This document shows positions 25,148-35,172 of a DNA stretch of 64,000 nucleotides, piece by piece. This DNA is from Rhizobium sp. NFR03. Its GTDB lineage: Bacteria; Pseudomonadota; Alphaproteobacteria; Rhizobiales; Rhizobiaceae. The stretch's first letter is position 1. The number at the start of each line of letters is the position of its first letter. Where the stretch lies: contig NZ_FOGR01000003.1 of assembly GCF_900111275.1 (NCBI RefSeq), positions 496,001 through 560,000 on the forward strand, given 5' to 3'. Position numbers and translations under genes: made by a program. Below the pieces are notes generated by a model. It did not search any database, was not told where the DNA came from, and saw only the letters and a list, made by a program, of their open reading frames with translations.

Positions 25148-26668
25148 ATGACCCTGCCCCATTCCACCGCTTCTGCCGCCGCCAGCCTGCGTGCGCGCGA
25201 GATCCATGACGAGATCGACGGCGATACGCTGCACGAAGAGTGCGGCGTTTTCGGTATTCTCGGGCATGAGGACGCAGCCACGCTGACGGCGCTCGGCCTG
25301 CATGCGCTCCAGCATCGCGGACAGGAAGCAGCGGGCATCGTCACCTTCGACGGGCGGCAGTTCTACACCGAGAAGCGGATGGGTCTCGTCGGCGACCACT
25401 ACACGGATCCCGCAACGCTTGCCAAGCTGCCCGGCTTCATCAGCATCGGCCATACCCGCTACTCGACAACAGGCGAAGTGGCACTGCGCAACGTGCAGCC
25501 GCTCTTTGCCGAACTCGAGGTGGGCGGCATCGCAATCGCGCATAACGGCAACCTGACGAACGGCCTGACGCTGCGCCGCCAGCTGATCGCCGATGGCGCC
25601 ATCTGTCAGTCGACGTCGGACACCGAAGTCGTCCTGCACCTCATCGCCCGCTCCAAGCATGCCGGCTCCGGCGAACGGTTCGTCGATGCGATCCGCCAGG
25701 TCGAGGGCGGCTATTCGATGCTCGCCATCACCCGCACCAAGCTCATGGCGGCGCGCGACCCCTACGGCATCCGCCCGCTTGTCATGGGCGAGCTCGACGG
25801 CAAGCCGATCTTCGCCTCCGAAACCTGCGCGCTCGACATCATCGGCGCCAAGTTCGTCCGCGATGTCGAGAACGGCGAAGTCGTGATCTGCGAGATCCAG
25901 CCGGACGGCTCGATCTCGATCGAATCGCGCAAGGCGGAAGCGCCGATGCCGGAGCGGCTCTGCCTGTTCGAATATGTCTATTTCGCCCGGCCCGATTCGG
26001 TCGTCGGCGGCCGCAACGTCTATGTCGCCCGCAAGAACATGGGTATCAACCTTGCCAAGGAAGCGCCCGTCGAGGCCGATGTGGTCGTTCCGGTTCCCGA
26101 TGGCGGCACCCCGGCTGCGATCGGCTTTGCGCAGGCGAGCGGCATCCCGTTCGAACTCGGCATCATCCGCAACCATTATGTCGGGCGCACCTTCATCGAG
26201 CCGACCCAGCAGATCCGCGCCTTCGGCGTGAAGCTGAAACATTCCGCCAACCGCGCCATGATCGAGGGCAAGCGCGTGGTGCTGATCGATGATTCGATCG
26301 TGCGCGGCACGACATCGCTGAAGATCGTCCAGATGATCCGCGAGGCCGGCGCGCTGGAAGTACACATCCGCGTGGCGAGCCCGATGATCTACCATCCGGA
26401 CTTCTACGGGATCGACACGCCCGACGCCGAGAAGCTGCTGGCCAACCAGCATGCGGACCTTGCCTCCATGTGCGCCTTCATCGGCGCGGACTCGCTGGAG
26501 TTCCTGTCCATCGATGGCCTCTACCGGGCTGTCGGCGGCGAGCCGCGCAACCCCAAGGCGCCGCAGTTCACCGATCATTACTTCACAGGCGACTATCCGA
26601 CGCGCCTTCTCGACCGCGAAGCGACCAGCAATGTGCGCAAGCTGTCCGTCATGGCGAGCAACGGCTGA
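25148..26668 (+). CDS. purF: Amidophosphoribosyltransferase
   Basis: A 506-residue enzyme for the first step of purine synthesis (PRPP plus glutamine to phosphoribosylamine). A propeptide of about 31 residues precedes the catalytic Cys in EECGVFGILG. The glutaminase motifs GHTRYSTTG and AHNGNLTNG follow. The PRPP-binding loop VVLIDDSIVRGTTS is near residue 385. AAGGTGA lies before the ATG. The SDR gene starts three bases after its stop. Confidence 0.97.
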   Translation: MTLPHSTASAAASLRAREIHDEIDGDTLHEECGVFGILGHEDAATLTALGLHALQHRGQEAAGIVTFDGRQFYTEKRMGLVGDHYTDPATLAKLPGFISIGHTRYSTTGEVALRNVQPLFAELEVGGIAIAHNGNLTNGLTLRRQLIADGAICQSTSDTEVVLHLIARSKHAGSGERFVDAIRQVEGGYSMLAITRTKLMAARDPYGIRPLVMGELDGKPIFASETCALDIIGAKFVRDVENGEVVICEIQPDGSISIESRKAEAPMPERLCLFEYVYFARPDSVVGGRNVYVARKNMGINLAKEAPVEADVVVPVPDGGTPAAIGFAQASGIPFELGIIRNHYVGRTFIEPTQQIRAFGVKLKHSANRAMIEGKRVVLIDDSIVRGTTSLKIVQMIREAGALEVHIRVASPMIYHPDFYGIDTPDAEKLLANQHADLASMCAFIGADSLEFLSIDGLYRAVGGEPRNPKAPQFTDHYFTGDYPTRLLDREATSNVRKLSVMASNG

Positions 26669-26671
26669 AGC

Positions 26672-27418
26672 ATGAGTCCGATCGACCTGAAGGGGCGCAT
26701 TGCCCTCGTCACCGGAGCCTCGCGCGGCATCGGCTATTTCACGGCTCTCGAGCTCGCCCGTGCCGGCGCGCAGGTGATTGCCTGTGCGCGAACGGTCGGC
26801 GGGCTTGAGGAACTGGATGATGCGGTCAAGGCCGATGGCGGGCTGCCGGTCACGCTTGTGCCGTTCGACCTGGGCGACATGGACGCAATCGACCGGCTGG
26901 GCGCGGCCATCCACGAGCGCTGGGGCCGGCTCGACATCCTCGTCGCCAATGCCGGCGTGCTCGGTACGATTTCGCCGATCGGCCATGTCGAAGCGAAAGT
27001 GTTCGAGAAGGTCATGGCCATCAACGTCACGGCGACGTGGCGGCTGATCCGGACGGTTGAGCCATTGATGGTCCAGTCGGATGCCGGGCGGGCGCTCATC
27101 CTCTCCTCGTCGGCCGCGCACAAGTGCAAACCGTTCTGGGGCCCCTACTCCGTCTCCAAGGCGGCCGTCGAGGCGCTGGCGCGAACATGGGCCGGGGAAA
27201 CCCAACGCCTGCCACTGCGCATTCTCTCGGTCGACCCGGGCGGCACGCGCACAGCGATGCGGGCGCAGGCCATGCCCGGCGAGGATCCGGAAACGGTTCC
27301 GCATCCCTCCGAAGTCGCCCGCGCGCTCCTGCCGCTCGTCGGCCCGGATCAGACGGAGACCGGCAAGCTGTTCATCGTCCGCGAGAAGCGGATCGTGGAT
27401 TATCGCCTGCCGGATTAG
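26672..27418 (+). CDS. Short-chain dehydrogenase/reductase next to purF
   Basis: A 248-residue Rossmann-fold oxidoreductase with TGASRGIGYFTALELA near residue 15, NAG in VANAGVLG, catalytic Ser in LSSSAAH and YSVSKAA (Tyr and Lys). The substrate is unknown. It lies 3 bp after purF and is likely cotranscribed; the same arrangement is seen in other rhizobia, so the link may have meaning beyond chance. Confidence 0.9.
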   Translation: MSPIDLKGRIALVTGASRGIGYFTALELARAGAQVIACARTVGGLEELDDAVKADGGLPVTLVPFDLGDMDAIDRLGAAIHERWGRLDILVANAGVLGTISPIGHVEAKVFEKVMAINVTATWRLIRTVEPLMVQSDAGRALILSSSAAHKCKPFWGPYSVSKAAVEALARTWAGETQRLPLRILSVDPGGTRTAMRAQAMPGEDPETVPHPSEVARALLPLVGPDQTETGKLFIVREKRIVDYRLPD

Positions 27419-27421
27419 TCT

Positions 27422-28057
27422 CTACAGTCCCATCACGAGTCTGAGCGCGATCGCAAACATCACGATGCCGATGATCGCCTCCAGAATGCGCCACGCCGCC
27501 GGCTTCTCGAAGAGCGGCCGCAGGCGGCGGGCACCGTAGCCGAGCGAGAAGAAAAACAGGAAAGAGGCGGACATCGCGCCGACGGCAAAGGCGGTCTGCG
27601 CGCCGGGAAACCGCGTCGAGATGGTGCCGAGCAGAACGACGGTATCGAGATAGACGTGCGGGTTGAGCCAGGTCAGCGCCAGGCAGGTCGCAAGCGTAAC
27701 ACCGAGGCCACGTCCCGTCTGGCCGGCGATATCGAGAGCACCGGACGCACGAACGGCCGACAGCAGGCTGCGCGCACCGTAGACGAACAGGAAGGCGGCA
27801 CCGCCGTAGCGCATGAACGGGTCGATTCCGGGGAGGATCTGCGCGATCTGCCGGAAGCTTGTGACACCAAGGGCGATCAGGGCAGCATCGGACACCGCGC
27901 AGGCGAGGCAGACGGCGAAGATATGCTCGTTGCGCAGACCCTGCCGCAGCACGAAGGCGTTCTGCGCGCCGATGGCCACGATGAGAGTGAGGCCCATTGC
28001 GAGACCGGTCGTAAAGGCGCCTACGGTCATATCGTCGAGCAGTGAGGCAGGCGGCAT
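27422..28057 (-). CDS. LysE/ArgO-family amino-acid exporter
   Basis: A 211-residue inner-membrane protein with about six membrane segments. Family motifs are LIVAIGAQNAFVLRQGLR near residue 25 and LALTWLNPHVYLDT near 145. Such proteins export basic amino acids (Lys, Arg). GGGAG lies seven bases before the ATG at 28057. It is divergent from a LysR-type gene, the classic LysE-LysG or ArgO-ArgP arrangement, and the 91-bp space between them has a palindromic operator. Confidence 0.92.
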   Translation of the reverse strand: MPPASLLDDMTVGAFTTGLAMGLTLIVAIGAQNAFVLRQGLRNEHIFAVCLACAVSDAALIALGVTSFRQIAQILPGIDPFMRYGGAAFLFVYGARSLLSAVRASGALDIAGQTGRGLGVTLATCLALTWLNPHVYLDTVVLLGTISTRFPGAQTAFAVGAMSASFLFFFSLGYGARRLRPLFEKPAAWRILEAIIGIVMFAIALRLVMGL

Positions 28058-28109
28058 CGATATCTCCCGAGGTTGCGTGAACCTCGATAGCTTCCGCCAC
28101 CGGATTAGG

Positions 28110-28130
28110 ATAGTTAAAGATTCTAACCAT
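28110..28130. promoter_or_regulatory. T-N11-A palindrome between lysE- and lysG-type genes
   Basis: ATAGTTA-AAGATTC-TAACCAT is a 7-7-7 imperfect palindrome with one mismatch; its core GTTA-N7-TAAC contains the T-N11-A pattern of LysR-type sites. It lies 52 bp upstream of the exporter start and 18 bp upstream of the regulator start, and is the obvious binding site for the divergent regulator. Confidence 0.65.
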
Positions 28131-28148
28131 AATGAAGGAGAGCTAACG

Positions 28149-29051
28149 TTGCTCGACTATACCTCGCTTCGGGCGGTGTCTGCCGTCGTGCAGACGGGGA
28201 GTTTCGAAAAGGCGGCTCGCCTGCTGAACGTCACGCCGTCTGCCATCTCCCAACGGGTGAAGACGCTGGAGGAGCGATTGGGGACGGCGCTCATCATCCG
28301 CGGGTCACCCTGCGCGGCGACAGAGAAGGGCGCATGGCTCTGCCGGCATATGGAGACGGTGGGTATGCTGGAGAGCGAGCTCTTGACCCACCTGCCGGCC
28401 CTTGCCGATCCGCTTTCGCCGGGCGCCCGGATCACCCTGCACATCGCCACCAATGCCGACAGCCTCGCCACGTGGTTCCTGTCAGCGGCATCGACGTTCT
28501 CCCGCGCATCACTGCATCTTCTGAACATCGCGGTTGACGATCAGGACCATACGGCGGAGTGGCTGCAACAGGGGCGCGTGCTGGCGGCCGTGACGTCACT
28601 GGAAGCGCCGGTTTCAGGCTGTCGCCGGACGCCTCTCGGCGCCTTGCGTTATCACGCGACAGCAAGCCCGGCTTTCGTGGAACGATATTTCGCGCAGGGT
28701 CTGACCTCGACCGCCCTGGCTCAGGCACCGGCGCTGACCTTCAACCAGAAGGACAGGCTTCAGAGCCGCTGGCTCCGGCAGGCGCTCGGCGAGGAGCCGG
28801 TATGCCCCACGCACTGGCTACCCTCGACGCAGAGCTTCGTCGAAGCGAGCCTCTCGGGAATGGGGTGGGGCATGAACCCGGAGATCCTCGTCGGCGACCA
28901 CCTGGCCAGCGGCCGGCTGGTCGCGCTTGTTCCCGATACGCCGCTGGATGTCCCGCTGTACTGGCAGATCAACCGGCTTGCGGGCGACCAGTTGACCGCG
29001 TTGACGCGGGCGGTGGTCGATACGGCGCGGGCCGTGCTTCACCCCTCGTAA
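28149..29051 (+). CDS. LysR-family regulator of ArgP/LysG type
   Basis: A 300-residue regulator. The N-terminal helix-turn-helix reads TGSFEKAARLLNVTPSAISQRVKTLEERLG at residues about 17-46, followed by a periplasmic-binding-like effector domain with FNQKDRLQSRWL. The start is TTG at 28149 (LLDYTSLRAV): AAGGAG lies nine bases before it and rhizobial orthologues begin at this residue. The ORF upstream of that runs antisense through the exporter. It probably activates the divergent exporter when basic amino acids accumulate. Confidence 0.9.
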   Translation: MLDYTSLRAVSAVVQTGSFEKAARLLNVTPSAISQRVKTLEERLGTALIIRGSPCAATEKGAWLCRHMETVGMLESELLTHLPALADPLSPGARITLHIATNADSLATWFLSAASTFSRASLHLLNIAVDDQDHTAEWLQQGRVLAAVTSLEAPVSGCRRTPLGALRYHATASPAFVERYFAQGLTSTALAQAPALTFNQKDRLQSRWLRQALGEEPVCPTHWLPSTQSFVEASLSGMGWGMNPEILVGDHLASGRLVALVPDTPLDVPLYWQINRLAGDQLTALTRAVVDTARAVLHPS

Positions 29052-29075
29052 CGCTCACGGCCATCGGCCGCAGGC

Positions 29076-29924
29076 TTATTGCCCCGGCAGGCCGTCGTCC
29101 CGCACACCCTCCGGGTGCTCCGGCCATTTGCTGCCGTACTTCTTCTTCCACGCGCGGGCGCCGAAGGGAAGTGTGGCGAGATAGGCGATAGCGGTGATGA
29201 CCATGGTTTCCCAGGTGAAGCTCATCAGGGTCGCGACATAGATGACCACGGCGAGGATCACCGGCAGCACGAGATCGCGCCGGACGCGGTTTTCCGACTT
29301 GCCGGACCAGACCGGCAGGCGGCTGACGAGCAGGAAGGCGATGAGCAGCGTATAGGCCGAGAAGATGATGCCCATGGTGCGGTTGGGCTCGATGCCGATG
29401 AGGCCGAGATAGACCGGCAGGAGCACCAGCATGGCGCCGGCGGGCGCGGGAACGCCGACGAAATATTCCGACTGCCATTTCGCCTTGATGTCGCGCTCCG
29501 CCATCACGTTGAAGCGCGCCAGCCGCAGGCCGGCGGCGATGACGTAGATCAGCGCCGCGATCCAGCCGATCGACTTGGCTTCGTCCAGCACATAGGCAAA
29601 GAGGACCAAGGCCGGCGCTACGCCGAAATTGACGATGTCGGCGAGCGAATCCATCTGCACGCCGAATTTCGACGTCGCTTTCAGGAGCCGCGCGATACGT
29701 CCATCCACACCATCGAGGAATGCCGCCACCAGCACCATGGCGACTGCCAGTTCAAAGCGGCCTTCGAAGGCCAGCCGCACGCCGGTGAGGCCGGCGCAGA
29801 TGGCAAGGACCGTGATCAGGTTGGGTATGAGCAGACGCAACGGGATCTCCCGCAGGCGCGGCCCGCGCGCCTCGTCGTCGTTCGGCCCGTTCGGTTCGTA
29901 GGGGGGAAACGGCGTCGTATCCAT
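29076..29924 (-). CDS. pssA: CDP-diacylglycerol-serine O-phosphatidyltransferase
   Basis: A 282-residue membrane enzyme making phosphatidylserine from CDP-diacylglycerol and serine. The CDP-alcohol phosphotransferase motif D-G-x2-A-R-x8-G-x3-D-x3-D is visible as DGVDGRIARLLKATSKFGVQ and the following MDSLAD, near residue 70. About eight membrane segments follow. The start is the ATG at 29924 after a GAGGAC; upstream frame is not conserved. It lies downstream of psd, which uses its product. Confidence 0.95.
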   Translation of the reverse strand: MDTTPFPPYEPNGPNDDEARGPRLREIPLRLLIPNLITVLAICAGLTGVRLAFEGRFELAVAMVLVAAFLDGVDGRIARLLKATSKFGVQMDSLADIVNFGVAPALVLFAYVLDEAKSIGWIAALIYVIAAGLRLARFNVMAERDIKAKWQSEYFVGVPAPAGAMLVLLPVYLGLIGIEPNRTMGIIFSAYTLLIAFLLVSRLPVWSGKSENRVRRDLVLPVILAVVIYVATLMSFTWETMVITAIAYLATLPFGARAWKKKYGSKWPEHPEGVRDDGLPGQ

Positions 29925-30070
29925 GGCGCTTGGGTCCTCGGGAGCACAGGCGGGACACATCGTCCCAGCAGAAGAATTGCAGTTCAACATAGCGCTGCGG
30001 CAGAAGGCTTCCAGCACCATCGCATGTCACCTGATCAAAGCGACCTGATCGGGTGACCTCGTCTCAGGGA

Positions 30071-30769
30071 TCAATCGCGGCGGCCGAGGGTCGGACCCTT
30101 TTCGGAACCGAATTCGGCCAGCACGGTCTCGCCGGCAATGGCGAGCTGTCCAAGGCTCACACGCGGCTCGGCGCCGGCAGGCAGGAAGACATCGAGGCGC
30201 GAGCCGAAACGGATGAGACCGAACCGCTGACCGGCCTGCAGCTGCTCGCCCTGCGACGACCAGCAGATGATGCGCCGGGCGACGAGACCGGCAATCTGCA
30301 CGGTGCCGATGGCGCCATGCGCCGTCTCTATGACGAGGCCGTTGCGCTCGTTCTCGCTGCTGGCCTTGTCGAGTTCGGCATTAACGAACTGGCCTGCGCG
30401 ATAGGCGATGCGCGTGATGGTGCCGCGCATCGGGGCACGGTTCACGTGACAATTGAAGACGTTCATGAAGACGGAGATGCGCAGCATCGGCTCGAAGCCG
30501 AGGCCGAGCTCTTCCGGGGGAACGATGTGAGCAATGGACGAGACGCGCCCATCGGCCGGGCTGATGACGAGATCGTCATCAACAGGCGTTACGCGCTCGG
30601 GGTCTCGGAAGAAATAGGCGCACCATGCTGTGAGGATGAAGCCGATCCAGAGCAGCGGCTCCCACAGGAAGCCGAGAAGAAGGGAGACGACGAAGAACCC
30701 GGCAATGAACGGATAACCGGCCTTGTTGATCGGCACCAGCGTGTTGCGAACGGACGTGATCAGGCTCAT
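30071..30769 (-). CDS. psd: Phosphatidylserine decarboxylase proenzyme
   Basis: A 232-residue membrane-bound enzyme giving phosphatidylethanolamine. Two N-terminal hydrophobic segments precede the catalytic region with [26 protein letters not shown] and the self-cleavage Gly-Ser in [13 protein letters not shown] near residue 205; the Ser becomes the pyruvoyl group. This short type without a long N-domain is the usual alphaproteobacterial form. I start at the ATG at 30769 ([10 protein letters not shown]); the earlier in-frame ATG lacks homology. Confidence 0.95.
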   Translation of the reverse strand: MSLITSVRNTLVPINKAGYPFIAGFFVVSLLLGFLWEPLLWIGFILTAWCAYFFRDPERVTPVDDDLVISPADGRVSSIAHIVPPEELGLGFEPMLRISVFMNVFNCHVNRAPMRGTITRIAYRAGQFVNAELDKASSENERNGLVIETAHGAIGTVQIAGLVARRIICWSSQGEQLQAGQRFGLIRFGSRLDVFLPAGAEPRVSLGQLAIAGETVLAEFGSEKGPTLGRRD

Positions 30770-30951
30770 GAGGGCAGCGTCTCCATTAAACTCCGCTCCT
30801 GCACCTATAGGGAAATGTCCCCTGCGGCAACAATCGCTGTTATCAGGAAGATATGGAGCATCGTTGCCGAAACGGTAGCGTCGCAACGCACGAAACCCGC
30901 GGCGAGGAACAGGATCTCCCGACGTTTACGCCCAAGACTGCGGAAACCCTG

Positions 30952-32838
30952 TTATACCGCCGGAGGGCGACGGGTGACGATGCCGAGGTCGTCTTCGTCC
31001 TGCACCTTCTTCAGCTGTTCGGCGGCCTGGGTCGCTTCGCGCTGACGGCTCCACATGGAGGCGTATAGCCCGTCGCGGTCGATCAACTCGCCGTGCGTGC
31101 CGCGTTCAGCGATGACGCCGTCCTTGAGAACGATGATTTCGTCTGCCTGGATGACGGTGGAGAGGCGGTGGGCGATGACCAGCGTCGTCCGGTTGCGCGA
31201 GACGATATCGAGCGCGGCCTGGATCTCCTGCTCCGTGCGGGTATCGAGCGCCGAGGTCGCCTCGTCGAGGATGAGAATTGGCGGGCTTTTCAGCACCGTG
31301 CGGGCGATGGCCACGCGCTGTTTCTCGCCGCCCGACAGCTTCAGTCCGCGTTCGCCGACCATGGCGTCGTAGCCCTCCGGCAGCGTCTCGATGAAAGTGC
31401 CGATCTGCGCGATCTCGGCGGCGGCCTCCACCTCTGCCTGCGAGGCGGAAATGCGGCCGTAGCGGATATTGTAGGCGATGGTATCGTTAAACAGAACCGT
31501 ATCCTGCGGCACCATGCCGATCGCCGCGCGCAGGCTCTTCTGCGTCAGACTGCGCACGTCCTGCCCGTCGATGGTGATCGACCCCTGCTGCACGTCGTAG
31601 AACCGGTAAAGAAGGCGTGACAAGGTGGATTTCCCCGCCCCGGAAGGGCCGACGACTGCGACGGTCTTGCCGGCCGGCACCTCGAAGCTGATGCCCTTCA
31701 GGATCGGGCGTGCCGGATCGTAGGCGAAATGCACGTCCTTGAACACGATAGCGCCCTTGTCGATGGCGAGTTCGCGCGCCCCGGGACAGTCGACCACCTC
31801 GGCCTGCACTTCGAGAAGATCGAACATCTGCTCGATATCCGTCAGGCCCTGCCGGATTTCGCGATAGACGAAACCGATGAAGTTGAGCGGGATCGAGAGC
31901 TGCATCAGCATGGCATTGATGAAGACGAAATCGCCGATGGTCTGCTCGCCGCGCTGCACCGCGAGCGCGGACATGATCATCATGACGGCCGTGCCAAGGC
32001 CGAAGATCAGAGCCTGACCGAAGTTCAGCCAGCCGAGCGAGGTCCAGACCTGCGTTGCCGCCTTCTCGTAGCGCGCCATCGACTGGTCGAAGCGCGTCGC
32101 CTCCATCTGCTCGTTGCCGAAATATTTGACGGTCTCGAAGTTGAGCAGCGAGTCGATCGCCTTGGTGTTGGCGTCCGTGTCGCTGTCGTTCATCGAGCGG
32201 CGGATGGAAATGCGCCAGTCGCTCGCCTTGATGGTGAACCAGATGTAGACCGCAACCGTGATGGCGGTGACCAGCAGGTAGGAGAAACCATAGCCCCACC
32301 AGAAGATCGCCGCCGTCAGCAGAAATTCGATCAGCGTCGGCACGGTATTGAGAATGGTGAACCGGACGATCGTCTCGATGCCCTTCGTGCCGCGTTCGAT
32401 GATGCGCGACAGTCCGCCGGTGCGGCGCTCCAGATGGAAGCGCAGCGAGAGCTGATGCATGTGGACGAAGGTGCGATAGGCCAGCTGGCGCACGGCATGC
32501 TGGCCGACACTGGCAAAGAGCGCATCGCGCAACTGATTAAGCCCGGCTTGCAGGAGACGCGCCAGATTGTAGGCCACGACCAGCATCAGGGCGCCGGTCA
32601 TGACAGCCGGAAGCACTCCGGTCATGTCGGCGCGACCGTTCAGCGCGTCGGTCGCCCATTTGAAGAAATAGGGGACGAGCAGCAGCACGACCTTGGCGAT
32701 CAGCAGGATCACCGTTGCCCAGACCACGCGCATCTTCAGGTCGGCGCGGTCGCTCGGCCACATATAGGGCCACAGGTTGAGGATGGTCTGGAGCGGATTG
32801 CCGGCATCGGCCGACACGGTCTTCTTCTGGTCCGTCAT
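30952..32838 (-). CDS. Atm1/HMT1-type ABC exporter (fused permease and ATPase)
   Basis: A 628-residue half-transporter. Six membrane helices lie between residues about 40 and 320, with the SLRFHLERRTGGLSRIIERG segment typical of the ABCB6/7-Atm1 group. The ATPase follows with Walker [10 protein letters not shown] near 410, signature LSGGEKQRVAIAR, Walker B ILILDEATSALD and the H-loop IAHRLSTV. Bacterial Atm1 relatives export glutathione conjugates or metal-glutathione complexes. The start is the ATG at 32838. It follows the LysM gene on the same strand with a 196-bp gap. Confidence 0.93.
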   Translation of the reverse strand: MTDQKKTVSADAGNPLQTILNLWPYMWPSDRADLKMRVVWATVILLIAKVVLLLVPYFFKWATDALNGRADMTGVLPAVMTGALMLVVAYNLARLLQAGLNQLRDALFASVGQHAVRQLAYRTFVHMHQLSLRFHLERRTGGLSRIIERGTKGIETIVRFTILNTVPTLIEFLLTAAIFWWGYGFSYLLVTAITVAVYIWFTIKASDWRISIRRSMNDSDTDANTKAIDSLLNFETVKYFGNEQMEATRFDQSMARYEKAATQVWTSLGWLNFGQALIFGLGTAVMMIMSALAVQRGEQTIGDFVFINAMLMQLSIPLNFIGFVYREIRQGLTDIEQMFDLLEVQAEVVDCPGARELAIDKGAIVFKDVHFAYDPARPILKGISFEVPAGKTVAVVGPSGAGKSTLSRLLYRFYDVQQGSITIDGQDVRSLTQKSLRAAIGMVPQDTVLFNDTIAYNIRYGRISASQAEVEAAAEIAQIGTFIETLPEGYDAMVGERGLKLSGGEKQRVAIARTVLKSPPILILDEATSALDTRTEQEIQAALDIVSRNRTTLVIAHRLSTVIQADEIIVLKDGVIAERGTHGELIDRDGLYASMWSRQREATQAAEQLKKVQDEDDLGIVTRRPPAV

Positions 32839-33034
32839 GTCTCTTCGATTTCCAGCCGGCAGGGCCGTGCGGCCGACGGCGGGAGCGCCGGTCAAACGTG
32901 CGAACGGCGCCCTCCCGCGGAAGGCGCCGTTCGCGTCGATCATCACATAGGCTTCCCCGGCGGCCGCGGCAATGGCCTTGCCGACATGGCTCTGCTTGCT
33001 GCCGCAAGGCGTCTCACGGCGAAGCGCGAAATCG

Positions 33035-34933
33035 TCAGGGCGCGTGCTGCATATGCCGGCGGTGGATTTTCTCCGACTCCGCATCCGGCATCGCCGTGTC
33101 CGGCACGCCGAAGACCTGACCCGGCAGAATGCGGTCGGGATCGAGAATCTGCTCTTCGTTGGCGACGTAGATCGTGGTGTAGCGCACGCCGGCGCCATAG
33201 ACGCGACGGGAGATCTGCCACAGCGTATCGCCACGGCGGATGATCACCGAGCTTTTGCTCTGCTGGAGCGGCGCCTGCTGCACCGTCTGCGGCTCACCGC
33301 TCGCCGTCTGCGAGGACGGGGAAGCGGTGTTCGCAACGGGCTGGCCTGCCGCAGGCTCTCCCGTCATGGGCTGAACCGGCGCGGGCTGAACTGTCGTGCT
33401 CTGCTCTGTCATGCCGGCGGGGTTGTTCGCCGCAACGCGAGGCGCGGTTTCCAGCACACGGGCCATGGCGGTGTCCAGACGGCCGAGCGCCGCACCGACG
33501 GATGCAGCATCACGCGGCAGCGGCTTGAGGATCGCAAGCGCCTCCCCGGCTGCCTTCGTGGTCGCATTGACACGGTCGGTCACATCGGCCTGCATGCCAG
33601 CGACCGGCTTGACGCCTGCAAGCGATGTCAGCGCGATTTCGGTGGCGGAGCGCGCGGCTGCAAGCTGGTCGAGACCGGGTCGCTTGCCGTCGGCATAAAG
33701 CCCCTTCAGAAGCGCGAACGCCTTGGCGGCCTCCATGCGCGAGGCATCGAAGATGGCGCCGTCGAAGGCGGGATCGGAGCCACTTGCGGGCGTTTGGGCG
33801 ACGGCAGAGATCTGGTCGCCTTCCGGACGTTCGAAGGGAACGGCCGCACGCATCTGCACCTTTCCATCGGTGCCGACCATATCGACCCGTATGACGTGCT
33901 GGCCTACGGAAAGCGCGATTTCACCATCGATGACGAAGCGCCCCTGCGCATCCGCCTTGCCCTCGCCAACCACCTGATCGTCCGCATAGACGCGCACGGT
34001 CGAGCCCGGACGGGCCGTGCCGGCGACGAACAGCTTGCGGCCTTCGATTTCCACGGCGGATACGGCAACCGGCGAGGACGGGGTGCCCTGCGAAGAGGTG
34101 CCGTTCACGGGAGCGGGAACGGATGTCGATGGCGCAGGCGTCTGAAGAGCCGCTTGGTCGCCCGCAGCTGGCGCCGCACCCGGCGATGCCGCCGGAGGTG
34201 GCGTTGCCGGTGTTGTTGCAGGCGTCGTTGCAGGTGCCGACAGCTCGCCCGGCGCGGTCAGGATACGGCTTGCCTGCCCGGGTTTCGTCACCATGGCAAG
34301 AAGCTGGCCGTTATCGACCTTGGGAATGGAGACGGTGGCGACTTCGTCGGACGCGGTGACGGCGCCGGAAGGTGTCGTGCTGCGCAGCGTCAGCTGATAG
34401 TCGCCCGGCGGAAGCGGTTTGTCGAAGACGGCCGCGAAATCACCGGTATTGCCGACATCGGCCGTACCGACGACCGCATTGCCGTTGACGATCTCAAGCT
34501 TGCTGTTGGGTTCGGCACGTCCGGCGATGACGGTGGAGCCATCGGGCTCAACGCGCAGCACGTCGAAGCGCGGCGCGTCCGTCCCATCGGCCGTCTCGGT
34601 CGGTGCAGGGTCGCCGGAGGGCGCCGGCTGCGCCGCATTTGGCGCGACGGTGCCCGGCTGCGTGGAGGGAACGGAGGCCGGCGCACTCGTAGCGCTTGCG
34701 GCATCGCCGGCACCGGGGCGGTTGCCCTTGGCATCGGCCGTCGTGGTGTCGCCATTGCCCGGAAGCGCGCCGGGCGCAGCCTCGGCGGTCGCAGGGGGGC
34801 TGGCCGGAGGCGTGCCTTCGGCACGTGTCGGTGCCGCCTCGTCACCGACATTGGGCAACACGACGAAGATCATCAAAAGCGTGGCGACTGCCAGCACGAC
34901 GAGCGCGACCAGTCCTGCCGTATTCTTCCTCAT
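33035..34933 (-). CDS. Membrane-anchored LysM-domain protein
   Basis: A 632-residue protein: a short basic N-terminus, one membrane segment (LVALVVLAVATLLMIFVVLP), then a long Ala/Pro/Thr-rich region. Within that region lie two Ig-like or adhesion-type modules (around DGSTVIAGRAEPNSKLEIVN and around EGRKLFVAGTARPGSTVRVY), then a helical segment. A C-terminal LysM module follows (SSVIIRRGDTLWQISRRVYG to LPGQVFGVP). It would bind peptidoglycan from the inner membrane outward. The start is the ATG at 34933 after GGAGAGGG. Exact role unknown. Confidence 0.87.
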   Translation of the reverse strand: MRKNTAGLVALVVLAVATLLMIFVVLPNVGDEAAPTRAEGTPPASPPATAEAAPGALPGNGDTTTADAKGNRPGAGDAASATSAPASVPSTQPGTVAPNAAQPAPSGDPAPTETADGTDAPRFDVLRVEPDGSTVIAGRAEPNSKLEIVNGNAVVGTADVGNTGDFAAVFDKPLPPGDYQLTLRSTTPSGAVTASDEVATVSIPKVDNGQLLAMVTKPGQASRILTAPGELSAPATTPATTPATPPPAASPGAAPAAGDQAALQTPAPSTSVPAPVNGTSSQGTPSSPVAVSAVEIEGRKLFVAGTARPGSTVRVYADDQVVGEGKADAQGRFVIDGEIALSVGQHVIRVDMVGTDGKVQMRAAVPFERPEGDQISAVAQTPASGSDPAFDGAIFDASRMEAAKAFALLKGLYADGKRPGLDQLAAARSATEIALTSLAGVKPVAGMQADVTDRVNATTKAAGEALAILKPLPRDAASVGAALGRLDTAMARVLETAPRVAANNPAGMTEQSTTVQPAPVQPMTGEPAAGQPVANTASPSSQTASGEPQTVQQAPLQQSKSSVIIRRGDTLWQISRRVYGAGVRYTTIYVANEEQILDPDRILPGQVFGVPDTAMPDAESEKIHRRHMQHAP

Positions 34934-35172
34934 GCACCCTCTCCACCACGGAGGTTTCGGCCGATCATGATCGCCGAAAACGCCTGCCGTGTTCTGCAGC
35001 CCGACCATGGGCCATATCGTCTCGCGCGCATGCGGCTCCGCACCCCGCGCATCTCTTGAAATTGCTAGCGATATCCAGCCTTTTCCACAAGCAGCGATGC
35101 ATGTTCTGCGGCTTCGCCCGGACCTTTTTGCACGTTTTGCCTGTTCCGTACCTTGACGCGGTGCGGGACCGG

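Noticed and set aside
32898-33119. 73-codon frame between the ABC exporter and LysM genes
   Set aside because: Very Arg-rich reverse frame without start signal; the 196-bp gap shows no gene.
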